From NCBI GenBank assembly GCA_947169245.1, contig CAMVPA010000001.1:62001-126000 (forward strand): 64,000 bases of DNA. Direction: 5' to 3'. Positions within the stretch are counted from its first letter, which is position 1; each line of letters opens with the position of its first letter. The position numbers were made by a program, and so were the translations under genes. Below the pieces are notes generated by a model. It did no database searches, had not been told where the DNA came from, and saw nothing but the letters and a program-made list of their open reading frames with translations. This DNA is from an uncultured Prevotellaceae bacterium (GTDB taxonomy: Bacteria > Bacteroidota > Bacteroidia > Bacteroidales > Bacteroidaceae). Below are positions 9,901-17,414 of the stretch, piece after piece.

Positions 9901-10494
9901 TCGGGCCTGCAACCTGTCGATGACTGGTGAGAAGAGCCCCAGCGGGTCGTTGCTGATATTCGATGTGAACATGCCGGTGGCAGGCATCATGATCATCTGC
10001 ACGTCGTTGGCCAACTGCTCGTCGACAAAGTCTGGCGTAGAGAGCAGACGCTCCATACGCACATAGTCAGAGTCGCGCAACATCAACGGCATATTCCGAT
10101 AGACGAAGTCGGTAATGCCCGTCACCTTCTCAAAATCAACCTGTGAGGTTATTTCCGTGACATGTCCCTGATCTGCCAATGGCTTCAGACCTTGTACAAA
10201 AGAATCGACGGCCTCTGTCATCCGGTCTGTATCTTCAATATCGCCATCTTCAGCCGTCGAGCCTTGCTTCATCCTGAACATGGCAAAGACACGTTGTCCG
10301 CCCGAAATATCCTGATACAAGGTAATGGCTTTCTGCTCATTGCCACTGACAGGAAGGAAGTCGTAGATATTCTCGTTATACCTCAGCGACGCCATCATGG
10401 CTATCAGCAAGGCCGTCAGTCCGAGCAGCAACCACATGCAAAGGGCACGCCGTTTCTGCAGGACATCGAAGATGTGGAGGAAGAAATTCACCAT
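6919..10494 (-). CDS. MMPL/RND-type exporter fused to a PlsC-like acyltransferase and a Rossmann-like tail
   Basis: This 1191-residue protein has three parts. Residues 1 to about 860 form an MMPL/RND exporter: one N-terminal membrane helix (LCMWLLLGLTALLIAMMA), a periplasmic loop, a helix bundle with AINYP-like FVLHTDHG and a second half repeating the same plan. Residues about 890-1070 form a PlsC-type acyltransferase, with NHQSMLD near 908 and FPEG near 977. The last 115 residues (VTVIHAGRGQFSLLFALVHP) look like a degenerate SAM-methyltransferase Rossmann fold. Aryl polyene clusters encode a separate MMPL exporter; here it carries acyl transfer in the same chain. The start overlaps the stop of the upstream hydrolase gene by one base (TAATG). 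Confidence 0.85.
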   Translation of the reverse strand: MVNFFLHIFDVLQKRRALCMWLLLGLTALLIAMMASLRYNENIYDFLPVSGNEQKAITLYQDISGGQRVFAMFRMKQGSTAEDGDIEDTDRMTEAVDSFVQGLKPLADQGHVTEITSQVDFEKVTGITDFVYRNMPLMLRDSDYVRMERLLSTPDFVDEQLANDVQMIMMPATGMFTSNISNDPLGLFSPVIDRLQARQSAMPIEIDNGYIFSAGKGFAIAMMTSPYGAMESSNNSMLVSEVDSVAQQTMQALPDVDVAITGAPVIAVGNATQIKSDSYWAISIAVTLILLLLVFSFRKVKHLLLIGLAIVFGWLFAMGFMAVVRSDVSLIVLGIGSMIIGIAVNYPLHFVLHTDHGGTAREVLKEMVAPLLIGNITTVGAFASMIPLDAPALRDLGLFAAFMLMGTILFVLVFLPHLVKSRQQGAEERLTFGRISSMSPERHRWLLWVIGLLTIVFGWYSLDTSFDSNMHHINYMTADQKQLLSSMQASAGLNDSVNVYVVTEGDTWDEALRERQRIAPLLDSLQAAGALNAFTDVTALVCSQQEQERRITKWNDFWERHRTEVMALLNQNASKHGFSREAFSGFESIVTDTYAAKPFEYFEPLRSVLMNSSFSESTGKCSVVDVVDARGKDTNALEAMLNERLSDGGYSFDFLKMNSAIANSLSSDFNYIGFACGFIVFLFLWISFGRLELSLLAFLPMAVGWIWILGIMSMLGMQFNIVNVILATFIFGQGDDYTIFITDGLINEFAYKKKLLPSYKNSIVISALIMFIGMGSLIVAKHPALHSLAEVTIVGMFTVVLMAWVVPPLVFGWLVKTENTTRRVPVTIEQAVRTFYCGAVYLFELCYGSLIGSVVRMLPDKNRRLEAWFHRVIHRTMATDVGHIWGVKFNVRNSYAEDFGRGSIIICNHQSMLDPIYILSLSPRILVMVGNRVWHNPCVNGMFRVSRFFNASCPIEVLKQDVAKAVKDGYSVVVFPEGMRNYDAICRFRQGAFYLARETGADILPLYIHGTGHVMPKGSGFACRGQVDIEIGRRIPVSQLQTYGDTNVKTAHVVQRLYVEQYEQMRREIETSHYFHHYIVYKYTYKGIGIERETRRLLRQYDDFSQWIDDYRPAGDASRAVTVIHAGRGQFSLLFALVHPDVEVWSYADDPDDVAMAMACEPMPANLHICQGGQPGPDIPVIDFNDILSSK

Positions 10495-11303
10495 TATTTG
10501 TGAACCTTTATTAAACTATGCAGCCAAGTGAGGAAACGGTCTTTCCACTGGATGGCCTCAACGGTCGTCTTCACGGGCGACACACCGAAACCATGACCAC
10601 CCGTATGATAGTGTTCATACTGGTGGGGAATGTGATGAACAGTCAAAGCCGAATCCAACATCTCAGCATTATGATAATGTACTACCGGATCATCGTCGCA
10701 GTTCATGAGAAAAACTGGCGGGCACTGGGCTGGAACATGGTGTTCCAGCGACAACGAATCTGTCAGCTCCCTGCTGGGAAAATCGCCCAGGAGTCCTCTG
10801 CGCGAACGCTTATGCGTCGTGGGATGAGTCATCGACACTACAGGATAAAGCGGAGCCACAAAGAATAATCCCTGCGTGGTGCCGGCAAGCTGCTCGGCCC
10901 CATGCATCACGAGATGACCTCCAGCCGAAAAACCCATGCAACCTATACGGTCGGGGCGCACCCCATATTCCGGCGCATGACGGCGTATGCTGTCGAGCGC
11001 AGTGCACAAGTCATTGAACGCTGCAGGAAACACACGCGACTTCAGATGCACATGGAAAGCGAACGAAGCCCAGCCTGCATGGCTGTATTCCAAGACAAAC
11101 GCTGCAATGCCATTATCACAAAGCCATTGTGCGACATCATATCCTTCTCCTTTCTTGTCAAGCCAGCAATAGCTGCCCCCTGGACAAACAACCACACCTG
11201 TACCCGTCGGATTCTCCTGTGGTATGTATGCTGTCAGCTTATAGGCATAGACGCTCACAGACAGCGCCGCCACCAGAAGGCATGAAAGGAATCTTGAAAT
11301 CAT
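10494..11303 (-). CDS. Secreted alpha/beta hydrolase (esterase-like)
   Basis: A 269-residue protein with signal peptide MISRFLSCLLVAALSVSVYA. The nucleophile elbow is GCMGFSAGGHLV; the acid is probably in NCDDDPVVHYHNAEM, and the histidine is in YHTGGHGFG, so a full triad is present. The N-terminus (PTGTGVVVCPGGSYCWLDKKGEG) gives an oxyanion region typical of the BD-FAE/acetylesterase-like group. It overlaps the upstream BtrH-like gene by 4 bp. A periplasmic esterase inside this operon could trim or transfer the polyene ester, but no substrate can be named. Confidence 0.8.
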   Translation of the reverse strand: MISRFLSCLLVAALSVSVYAYKLTAYIPQENPTGTGVVVCPGGSYCWLDKKGEGYDVAQWLCDNGIAAFVLEYSHAGWASFAFHVHLKSRVFPAAFNDLCTALDSIRRHAPEYGVRPDRIGCMGFSAGGHLVMHGAEQLAGTTQGLFFVAPLYPVVSMTHPTTHKRSRRGLLGDFPSRELTDSLSLEHHVPAQCPPVFLMNCDDDPVVHYHNAEMLDSALTVHHIPHQYEHYHTGGHGFGVSPVKTTVEAIQWKDRFLTWLHSLIKVHK

Positions 11304-12580
11304 TTGTTATAACGTTCTACAGCTTTCTGCAAATCAAGAAAAAACGAACGCTCCGCATCACTGATCTTCTCAAGCAGGTCGGCAAGGTCATCGTAAGTAT
11401 AACTGTCACCTGCACGGCGCTTGAACACCTTTGAGGCTTTGTAGCCAAAGTCGCGCCACATATCGCCAATCTCGGTAATACGTAGGCTGTAGTCGTTCAG
11501 TTCGGCAATACCCGTCCACTCTGATGCCTCTTGCAAGAAAGCTCCATAGACAAAGCGGAAACCAGCGCCACCTGTCCCGATTTCTTCCAGCATACGGATT
11601 ACCTGGACGAGGTAAATCCTCGCACGCCGACGCCCCTTTTCCCGTTCCCACGTACGCATTCTCCGTGACAAGTACATAATGCCATTGGCTCCCACATAAG
11701 GGAACCACTTAGGCTGCGACGTCATGTTCTTGCATGTATCCTTGATGGCCTTGAGCACCAATGGTCTCAGGAACTCCACGTCGGGGTTATCCCTACGCAA
11801 ACGCTCGGGCAGATCCTTTGGAACAGACTTGATCCAATACATCTGTCCCATCAGTGGATAGGTGCCCTTGGCAAAACGTACTTTGAGAAGGTCGTCGCGG
11901 CTGATGGTCACCTTCTGGGTGGCATTGGAGTCAAGCACACGATATTCGTCTTTTTCCTCATCCTTACCAATGATACAGATGTTGTGGCCATTGAAACGGA
12001 AGCGGTTTTCAGGAGGATAGTAAGGCAGGTCATAGATACCGACCACGCATCCAACGGGAATTCGCTCCTCCATAATCAGCTGGTCGAGCTTACGCATGGA
12101 CTTCTCCTTATTGAGGAAGCGATGCGATGCCGACTTGATGCCTAAGAGTCGCGTGATGCGCTTGAAAAGCACGCCGGGAAAGGTGCGGAAAGCCGTTACA
12201 GGCATACCGCCCATCTTGACAAATGTCAGGTGGGCAAAGAACAAGCCACTGGCCAGTCCGAACACCATCGGCTCCGACAGGTTGATGCCATAGTAACGGA
12301 GGAGCGAGGATATAGTGCCGTTTTCACAGTGGGCTGCATGCCTGTGGTCTATCTGCAGTTCATATCCGCTGTACTCCGTCGGCACCAGCAGCTCCATCTT
12401 GTTGCGCTCTTCCTGGTCGTTGAGCGTATCAAGAAACATCTCCAGAGCTTCGGTCTTAGGCTCCCAGCCGTCGCTCCTAATGGCTTCATAATGTCCTTCG
12501 TCATTGACAGCATAGGTCAGGTCACGAATAACACTTCCCCTGTAATACTTCAAGTCCTGAGGGACATCAGCTTTCTTCAT
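11300..12580 (-). CDS. BtrH-like acyl transferase, copy 1 (BtrH_N plus DUF4872)
   Basis: A 426-residue cytoplasmic protein. Residues about 80-220 form the BtrH_N domain: HRHAAHCENGTISSLLRYYG contains the Cys and His expected of the papain-like/peptidase C39-related fold, followed by FGLASGLFF and, near residue 210, NGHNICIIGKDEE. The C-terminal 190 residues match the DUF4872 pattern (EIGTGGAGFRFVYGAFLQEA). BtrH itself moves an acyl group from an ACP onto an amine in butirosin synthesis. By analogy this enzyme may move an acyl chain from ACP to an acceptor such as the resorcinol. It is a tandem paralogue of the next gene, with most of the sequence alignable without gaps. Confidence 0.82.
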   Translation of the reverse strand: MKKADVPQDLKYYRGSVIRDLTYAVNDEGHYEAIRSDGWEPKTEALEMFLDTLNDQEERNKMELLVPTEYSGYELQIDHRHAAHCENGTISSLLRYYGINLSEPMVFGLASGLFFAHLTFVKMGGMPVTAFRTFPGVLFKRITRLLGIKSASHRFLNKEKSMRKLDQLIMEERIPVGCVVGIYDLPYYPPENRFRFNGHNICIIGKDEEKDEYRVLDSNATQKVTISRDDLLKVRFAKGTYPLMGQMYWIKSVPKDLPERLRRDNPDVEFLRPLVLKAIKDTCKNMTSQPKWFPYVGANGIMYLSRRMRTWEREKGRRRARIYLVQVIRMLEEIGTGGAGFRFVYGAFLQEASEWTGIAELNDYSLRITEIGDMWRDFGYKASKVFKRRAGDSYTYDDLADLLEKISDAERSFFLDLQKAVERYNK

Positions 12581-12625
12581 AATCGTAATATTTATCTGTA
12601 GTAGATGTGAACGCTCCTGCCGTCT

Positions 12626-13873
12626 CTACATGTAGCCCTTCACTGTCTTGTCGAGGTCAACGAACAGTGCATGTTCCTGCTCGCCAATAATTTGCAGAAG
12701 GTCGCCCAGGTCACTATACGTATACTGATCGCTGGCACGGCGCTTGATGATGCGCGACGCCTTATAGGCGAAGTCGCGCCACTGGTCGCCAATCTCGGTG
12801 ATACGACGACAGTAGTCGTTCAGCTCGTCGATACCAGTAACGCCGGCCGCTTCCTGAAGGAAAGCGCCATACATGAAGCGGAAGCCCGCGCCCCCGGTGC
12901 CTATCTCCTCCAGCATACGCACCAGCTGAGCCAGATTGAGCTTTGCCTTGCGGCGCCCCATGGTCTTCTCCCAGTTCCTGATGCGCTCCGACAGATAGAG
13001 GATGCCGTTGGTACCTACATACTTGATAAACTTGGGCTGCGACACCATGTACCAACAGGTCTTGTGGATGGACTTCAGAATGAGCGGCCGGAGGTCGGGC
13101 ATCTGTTCGGGCACCGACTCAATCCAGTACATCAGCCCCATGAGCGGGTAGACGCCGCCTTCGGGAAACCTCACCTTGGCAAGATCACCCGACTGGATGT
13201 AGACCTTCTCCATGGCATTGGAGTCGAGGATGCTGTAAAGATTGCGTTCCTCATCCTTACCCGTGACGCAGATGTTGTGACCATTGAAGCGGAAACGGTA
13301 TTCCTTGGGCATGTAAGGCAACTCATACATGCCCACAACACACCCTACAGGCTTCTGCTGCTCAAGAAGCAGACGGTCCAGCTGCCGCATGGCGGCCTTG
13401 CTGCTGAAGAAGCGTCGTGTCCTGGACTTGATACCCAACAGTCGCGTGATACGCTTGAAAAGCACACCGGGGAAAGTGCGGAACGACGTTACAGGCATAC
13501 CGCCCATCTTGACGAAGGTGAGATGCGTAAAGAAGAGTCCGCTGGCCAGGCCAAAGATCATCGGCTCCGACAGATTGATGCCCTCATAGCGGAGCAGCGT
13601 CGCGATGGCGCCATTCTCACAGTGAGCCGCCGGCCGGTGGCCGATATCCAGTTCATGGCCATGAAAGTCGGTAGGCATCTTCGTCTCCATGCGGCTTCTC
13701 TCGTCTCTGTCGCTGTCTTCCTCCAAGGCCAGGTCGAGCGCATCGTTCTTCGGAGCCCAACCGTCGCTCTTCACCATCTGGTACCTACCCTCGCTGTCGA
13801 CGGCATAGTCCACATCGCGAACCACCGAGCCCTTGAAGTACTTTAAGTCCTGTGGAACCTCCTCAACCTTCAT
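12626..13873 (-). CDS. BtrH-like acyl transferase, copy 2 (BtrH_N plus DUF4872)
   Basis: A 415-residue paralogue of the preceding gene. The start MKVEEVPQDLKYFKGS is chosen because it aligns with copy 1 (MKKADVPQDLKYYRGS) and makes a 4-bp ATGA overlap with the darB-like gene. A further upstream ATG would only add codons from that gene. The catalytic region HRPAAHCENGAIATLLRYEG and the tail GTGGAGFRFMYGAFLQEA are both conserved. The main differences from copy 1 are a shorter segment after SVPEQMPD and changes around VYIQSGDL. Position next to DarB- and DarA-like genes favours a role in joining the resorcinol and the polyene acid. Confidence 0.82.
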   Translation of the reverse strand: MKVEEVPQDLKYFKGSVVRDVDYAVDSEGRYQMVKSDGWAPKNDALDLALEEDSDRDERSRMETKMPTDFHGHELDIGHRPAAHCENGAIATLLRYEGINLSEPMIFGLASGLFFTHLTFVKMGGMPVTSFRTFPGVLFKRITRLLGIKSRTRRFFSSKAAMRQLDRLLLEQQKPVGCVVGMYELPYMPKEYRFRFNGHNICVTGKDEERNLYSILDSNAMEKVYIQSGDLAKVRFPEGGVYPLMGLMYWIESVPEQMPDLRPLILKSIHKTCWYMVSQPKFIKYVGTNGILYLSERIRNWEKTMGRRKAKLNLAQLVRMLEEIGTGGAGFRFMYGAFLQEAAGVTGIDELNDYCRRITEIGDQWRDFAYKASRIIKRRASDQYTYSDLGDLLQIIGEQEHALFVDLDKTVKGYM

Positions 13874-15009
13874 TCCGTGACAGTCAGCATGCAATAACAA
13901 TAAGAGAAGCGGGCGCTCTCAGGAATCATCAACAGAATCTTCTCTCCCTTCTTCAGACGGCCGGAATACATCAGTTCCTCAATCATGGCAAAAGCCGAGG
14001 CCGAGCCGATGTTGCCCACGCGGGGCAGGTTGATGAACCACTTGTCTTCAGGGATGAAGAAACCGCGCTCCTTGGAGTCATTGAGAATCCTGTCCTTGAA
14101 GAACATGGATGAAAGATGGGGAAGGAACCAGTCAATATCGTCGGGCGTGAAGTGGTGCTTCTCGGCCATCTGCAGCAGGAAATCAATGCCTAACTTGACA
14201 ATGTTCTCGGCCAGCATGCGGGTGTCCTGCTTCAGTGCAAAGAGCGAGCGCGAAAGCCACTCCTGAGCCTCGAACGACGTCCAGCCGACGAGCCGTCCCG
14301 AGGCGTCCTTCTCTGCTCCGGCATACATGCAGGTCTCCTTCGTGTTGGCAAACGATGTGATCTCTATCCAGTCCACTTGCAGCGACAGGCCTCGCTCGTT
14401 GGGTTTCCCTTGCAGAAGCAATGAGAAGGCGCCGTCGGACAGCATCCAGCGCAGGAACTCCTTCTCGAAGGCCAGCATGGGCTGGCTTTCGAGCTGTGCC
14501 AGCTGCTCTGACTCCTTCTGGAAGTAGGAGGCCCTCATCCAGGGCGACAACCGTTCTGAGGCAGCTGCAACAGCGTTCTTTGACAATCCGAGCTGAACTG
14601 CCATACATGCGTACTTCATGGCATCCATACCCGTACAGCATGACCCAGCAAACGACACGACCTCGGTATTCTTGTTGCCACCCAGCTCACCGTGCACCAT
14701 GACACCATGCGAAGGCAGCAGTTGCTCCGTAGAAGTTGTGCCGCAACTCAGCAGGTCGATGTCGTCGATTGTCAGATGTTCATCAAGAAGTCCACGAACA
14801 GCATTAGCTGCCATTTGCGCGTTGGTATGTGTCACGTTACCGTCTTTGTCCAAAGCATAGTAGCGCTGCTGGATGCCGTTACGCCTCAGAATGATTCTGC
14901 GGGCTTTCGACGGTTTCCCATCCACCATACCAAGATAACTTTCCATCTCGTCGTTGCTCACGGGATTGTTGGGAAGGAACTTGGCTGCTTTTGTAATAAA
15001 TACATTCAT
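13870..15009 (-). CDS. darB: DarB-like ketoacyl synthase III
   Basis: A 379-residue KAS III-type enzyme. The nucleophile is in FAGSCCTGMDAM (Cys124 or 125), the histidine in WFLPHLSS (His298) and the asparagine in VGNIGSASAF (Asn333), so the FabH-type Cys-His-Asn triad is complete. DarB enzymes condense two beta-ketoacyl chains into a 1,3-cyclohexanedione, the precursor of dialkylresorcinols. The assignment rests on the KAS III family plus the adjoining DarA-like gene 22 bp upstream. A conventional FabH role is less likely because it sits in a dedicated pigment operon. Confidence 0.83.
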   Translation of the reverse strand: MNVFITKAAKFLPNNPVSNDEMESYLGMVDGKPSKARRIILRRNGIQQRYYALDKDGNVTHTNAQMAANAVRGLLDEHLTIDDIDLLSCGTTSTEQLLPSHGVMVHGELGGNKNTEVVSFAGSCCTGMDAMKYACMAVQLGLSKNAVAAASERLSPWMRASYFQKESEQLAQLESQPMLAFEKEFLRWMLSDGAFSLLLQGKPNERGLSLQVDWIEITSFANTKETCMYAGAEKDASGRLVGWTSFEAQEWLSRSLFALKQDTRMLAENIVKLGIDFLLQMAEKHHFTPDDIDWFLPHLSSMFFKDRILNDSKERGFFIPEDKWFINLPRVGNIGSASAFAMIEELMYSGRLKKGEKILLMIPESARFSYCYCMLTVTE

Positions 15010-15031
15010 AAATATGTCGTTTTAAATTATT

Positions 15032-15922
15032 TTAATCAAGGCCACAGTCTTCAGCCTGATGTCGCGCCACATGCTGCAACGGGTAGGTCAGATAGAAGAA
15101 CAGTTGTGCAAAAGGAGACAGCACGAAGAGTACGAAGAGGATATAGGCGCAGAACATGTTTACGCGGAAACGGCGGTCTGGACAGCCGAATTCTCCCCGT
15201 CGCCTTATGAATCGTGCCCACAGGCCGAACATGCGATGACCCGCTTTCTCCAAGAACAGTATAGAAGGCTTGTAACAGATGGCACCTGCCGCCAGCAAAT
15301 CGGGCTGAAGCTGGTGCAGGTCGTTCTTCTCCATCGAACGACGAATCAGCTCTCCGAAGCGCGATGCCTTGGCGATGTCCGTTTCGGAAACGCCTGCGTC
15401 TGGCAAGAGACCGCTCCCTTGCTTCTGCCCGTACATAAGCCATCGGATGATGGTGAGGACACTGACAAGGTTGGCGGCACCGTCCTGCATGACAATATGA
15501 CCCACGAGACGGGCCCCAATCTCTTTGATGTAGCTTTTTATCTTGCGGCCAGTCATAAGCCACATGTTCCGGCAGGCATTGACAAAGACCACGTCGCGCC
15601 CCTTCAGATACTGTCTCACCCGTTCATCGTTGAAGAACGACTGGAGCGGGAGTGATGGCGAAAGATACCAAGACTGCCCGGCCACTATGACCACGTCGGC
15701 ATCGTCGACATCGGTGAAATCAATAGGCTCAATGCCTGATAGCGGCAGACCAAGACGACTTTCCGGGAACGTGTCGAAGAACTGATCGCGGCTCCAGGGG
15801 AAAGGATACGTGTGCTGCGGCAATATCTGTTTGTAGACCACCTCGTCCAACGAGGCGCAGATACTTCTGACAACGTTTAGCGCCTGACCACTCTGAGTAT
15901 AATAGAATACTGCCGCTTTCAT
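15032..15922 (-). CDS. darA: DarA-like flavodoxin-fold protein (dialkylresorcinol formation)
   Basis: A 296-residue protein. The N-terminus MKAAVFYYTQSGQALNVV is a flavodoxin-like FMN phosphate loop. The segments YPFPWSRDQFFDTFPES and WYLSPSLPLQSFF, and CRNMWLMTGRKI, match what I recall of proteins annotated as dialkylresorcinol condensing enzyme DarA. DarA is thought to aromatise the cyclohexanedione made by DarB. The last 70 residues contain a hydrophobic hairpin (FCAYILFVLFVLSPFAQLFF) suggesting membrane anchoring. The gene pair darA-darB is the strongest marker that this operon makes a resorcinol as well as a polyene. Confidence 0.82.
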   Translation of the reverse strand: MKAAVFYYTQSGQALNVVRSICASLDEVVYKQILPQHTYPFPWSRDQFFDTFPESRLGLPLSGIEPIDFTDVDDADVVIVAGQSWYLSPSLPLQSFFNDERVRQYLKGRDVVFVNACRNMWLMTGRKIKSYIKEIGARLVGHIVMQDGAANLVSVLTIIRWLMYGQKQGSGLLPDAGVSETDIAKASRFGELIRRSMEKNDLHQLQPDLLAAGAICYKPSILFLEKAGHRMFGLWARFIRRRGEFGCPDRRFRVNMFCAYILFVLFVLSPFAQLFFYLTYPLQHVARHQAEDCGLD

Positions 15923-15926
15923 CTGG

Positions 15927-17414
15927 CTAAATAGTATTTTTCAACTGGGACAGCATCTCGTCTGTACCCAAAACTGAGGAACAGGTCACCAGACTGCCAG
16001 CCAACACACCCTGCATGCCGTGGAGGGTGACACTCTGTCCTGTCAACAGTAGATTAGGAATATGTGTACGGCATGTGACACTACCCGAGACAATGTTCCT
16101 CACATCCTTGAACATACCATACATTGCTCCGTCGGGAACGCCCGTATAGTCTATATATGTTAAGGGAGTAGAAGTGTAATACTGCTCAATCTGGCCACGC
16201 AATCCGGGAACCTCTTCCTCCAGGGCGTCAATGAGGGCCTCAGCCTTCTGCCGCTTGAATTGTTTGTAGCTCTCACCACGGTGCCCTACGCGTGTGCCGC
16301 TCCACTGCTGAACCTCGTCGATGTTCATGTAGGTGAGTATCTCGCCTGTTCTGGCATAGACGGGATTCTCTTCATGACAGAAATGCATGTACAGCAGACA
16401 CTTGGGCCAAGATACGGCATCGTATTTCTCACAGTTCCACACAGAATCACTACGGTAGTAGTATAGGTTACTATCCATATACCTGACAGTGTTCGGACGG
16501 AACTTCAGATAGACCGTAAAGGCCGAAGTAGTGTTACGGATAGACTCCAGACGACGGCGGTAGGCCGAGCGGATAAGACGACTGTCAACGAGCTGCATGG
16601 TCATGGCCGGATGGATGGCGCTGATGATGAGGTCGGCCGCGAAACGCTCACCGTTGGAAGTCATGACAGCAGTAGCGTGAGAGTCATCACACTCTATCCT
16701 GCTGGCTTCATGGTTCACCAAAACCTGACCGCCATTGGCTCGTATGGATGCTGCCAGAGAGTCGGCCACCCTACTGCTGCCACCAACAATTCGGAAAGCG
16801 CTCTGCTCATAGCAGTCGGCTATCAAGGCATGTGTAGAGAAGGGCGAATGGTCTTTCTCTCCGGCATAGAGCGGCAGAATACCAACGAGCACCTGTCTGA
16901 GTACAGGATCGCTGATAACAGAGTCTATTACTTCGTTCACACTCCTGATTTGGTACTCGGCATTGACATTCAAATCGACTTTCGGCTGGAGCGAATGCAT
17001 AGCCCACGACGATGCCACCAGTTTCACCAGATCATAGTAACGACTCAGCTCATCACGGCTTTCGGGGAAATGCTCGGAGAGAGCGTCGATGAAATGCTCT
17101 TTCCCATTAGCAAACCAGAAATGCTTACCCCGGAAAGAGATGACGTCGTAGGCCATAGGATTCAGCCTTGAAAGCTTAATGTCCTTGTTGACGCCAAGAT
17201 ATTGCATGATTGTGTGGAGCACCTGCCCGGGGGCGGCACTTCCAATGTAGTGCATGCCTGTATCAAACACCGCATCGCCACGGCGGAAACACTGCAGGCA
17301 GCCACCTATCTGGGCGCCCTGCTCCAGAACGGTGACCTCATAGCCGTTTTTAGAGAGGATGCAGCCACAGGCCAATCCTCCCAGACCACTACCTATGACG
17401 ACGCACTTCTTCAT
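15927..17414 (-). CDS. FAD-dependent phytoene desaturase/carotenoid isomerase-like oxidoreductase
   Basis: A 495-residue flavoprotein. The N-terminal dinucleotide motif is VVIGSGLGGLACG followed by VLEQGAQIGGCLQ. The C-terminal FAD motif is LLLTGQSVTLHGMQGVLAGS. The overall layout is that of the CrtI/CrtISO/retinol saturase group, which desaturate or isomerise polyenes. In the pigment operon it may set polyene geometry or oxidise the chain; this is inference. The gene starts 26 bp inside the end of the upstream glycosyltransferase gene, so the two are probably translationally coupled. Confidence 0.85.
   Translation of the reverse strand: MKKCVVIGSGLGGLACGCILSKNGYEVTVLEQGAQIGGCLQCFRRGDAVFDTGMHYIGSAAPGQVLHTIMQYLGVNKDIKLSRLNPMAYDVISFRGKHFWFANGKEHFIDALSEHFPESRDELSRYYDLVKLVASSWAMHSLQPKVDLNVNAEYQIRSVNEVIDSVISDPVLRQVLVGILPLYAGEKDHSPFSTHALIADCYEQSAFRIVGGSSRVADSLAASIRANGGQVLVNHEASRIECDDSHATAVMTSNGERFAADLIISAIHPAMTMQLVDSRLIRSAYRRRLESIRNTTSAFTVYLKFRPNTVRYMDSNLYYYRSDSVWNCEKYDAVSWPKCLLYMHFCHEENPVYARTGEILTYMNIDEVQQWSGTRVGHRGESYKQFKRQKAEALIDALEEEVPGLRGQIEQYYTSTPLTYIDYTGVPDGAMYGMFKDVRNIVSGSVTCRTHIPNLLLTGQSVTLHGMQGVLAGSLVTCSSVLGTDEMLSQLKNTI

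Noticed and set aside
12671..13846. Plus-strand open frame of 391 codons
   Set aside because: Antisense shadow of the second BtrH-like gene; no promoter or family match.
13870..15009. Housekeeping FabH
   Set aside because: The triad fits, but the substrate loop region and the direct pairing with the DarA-like gene favour DarB.
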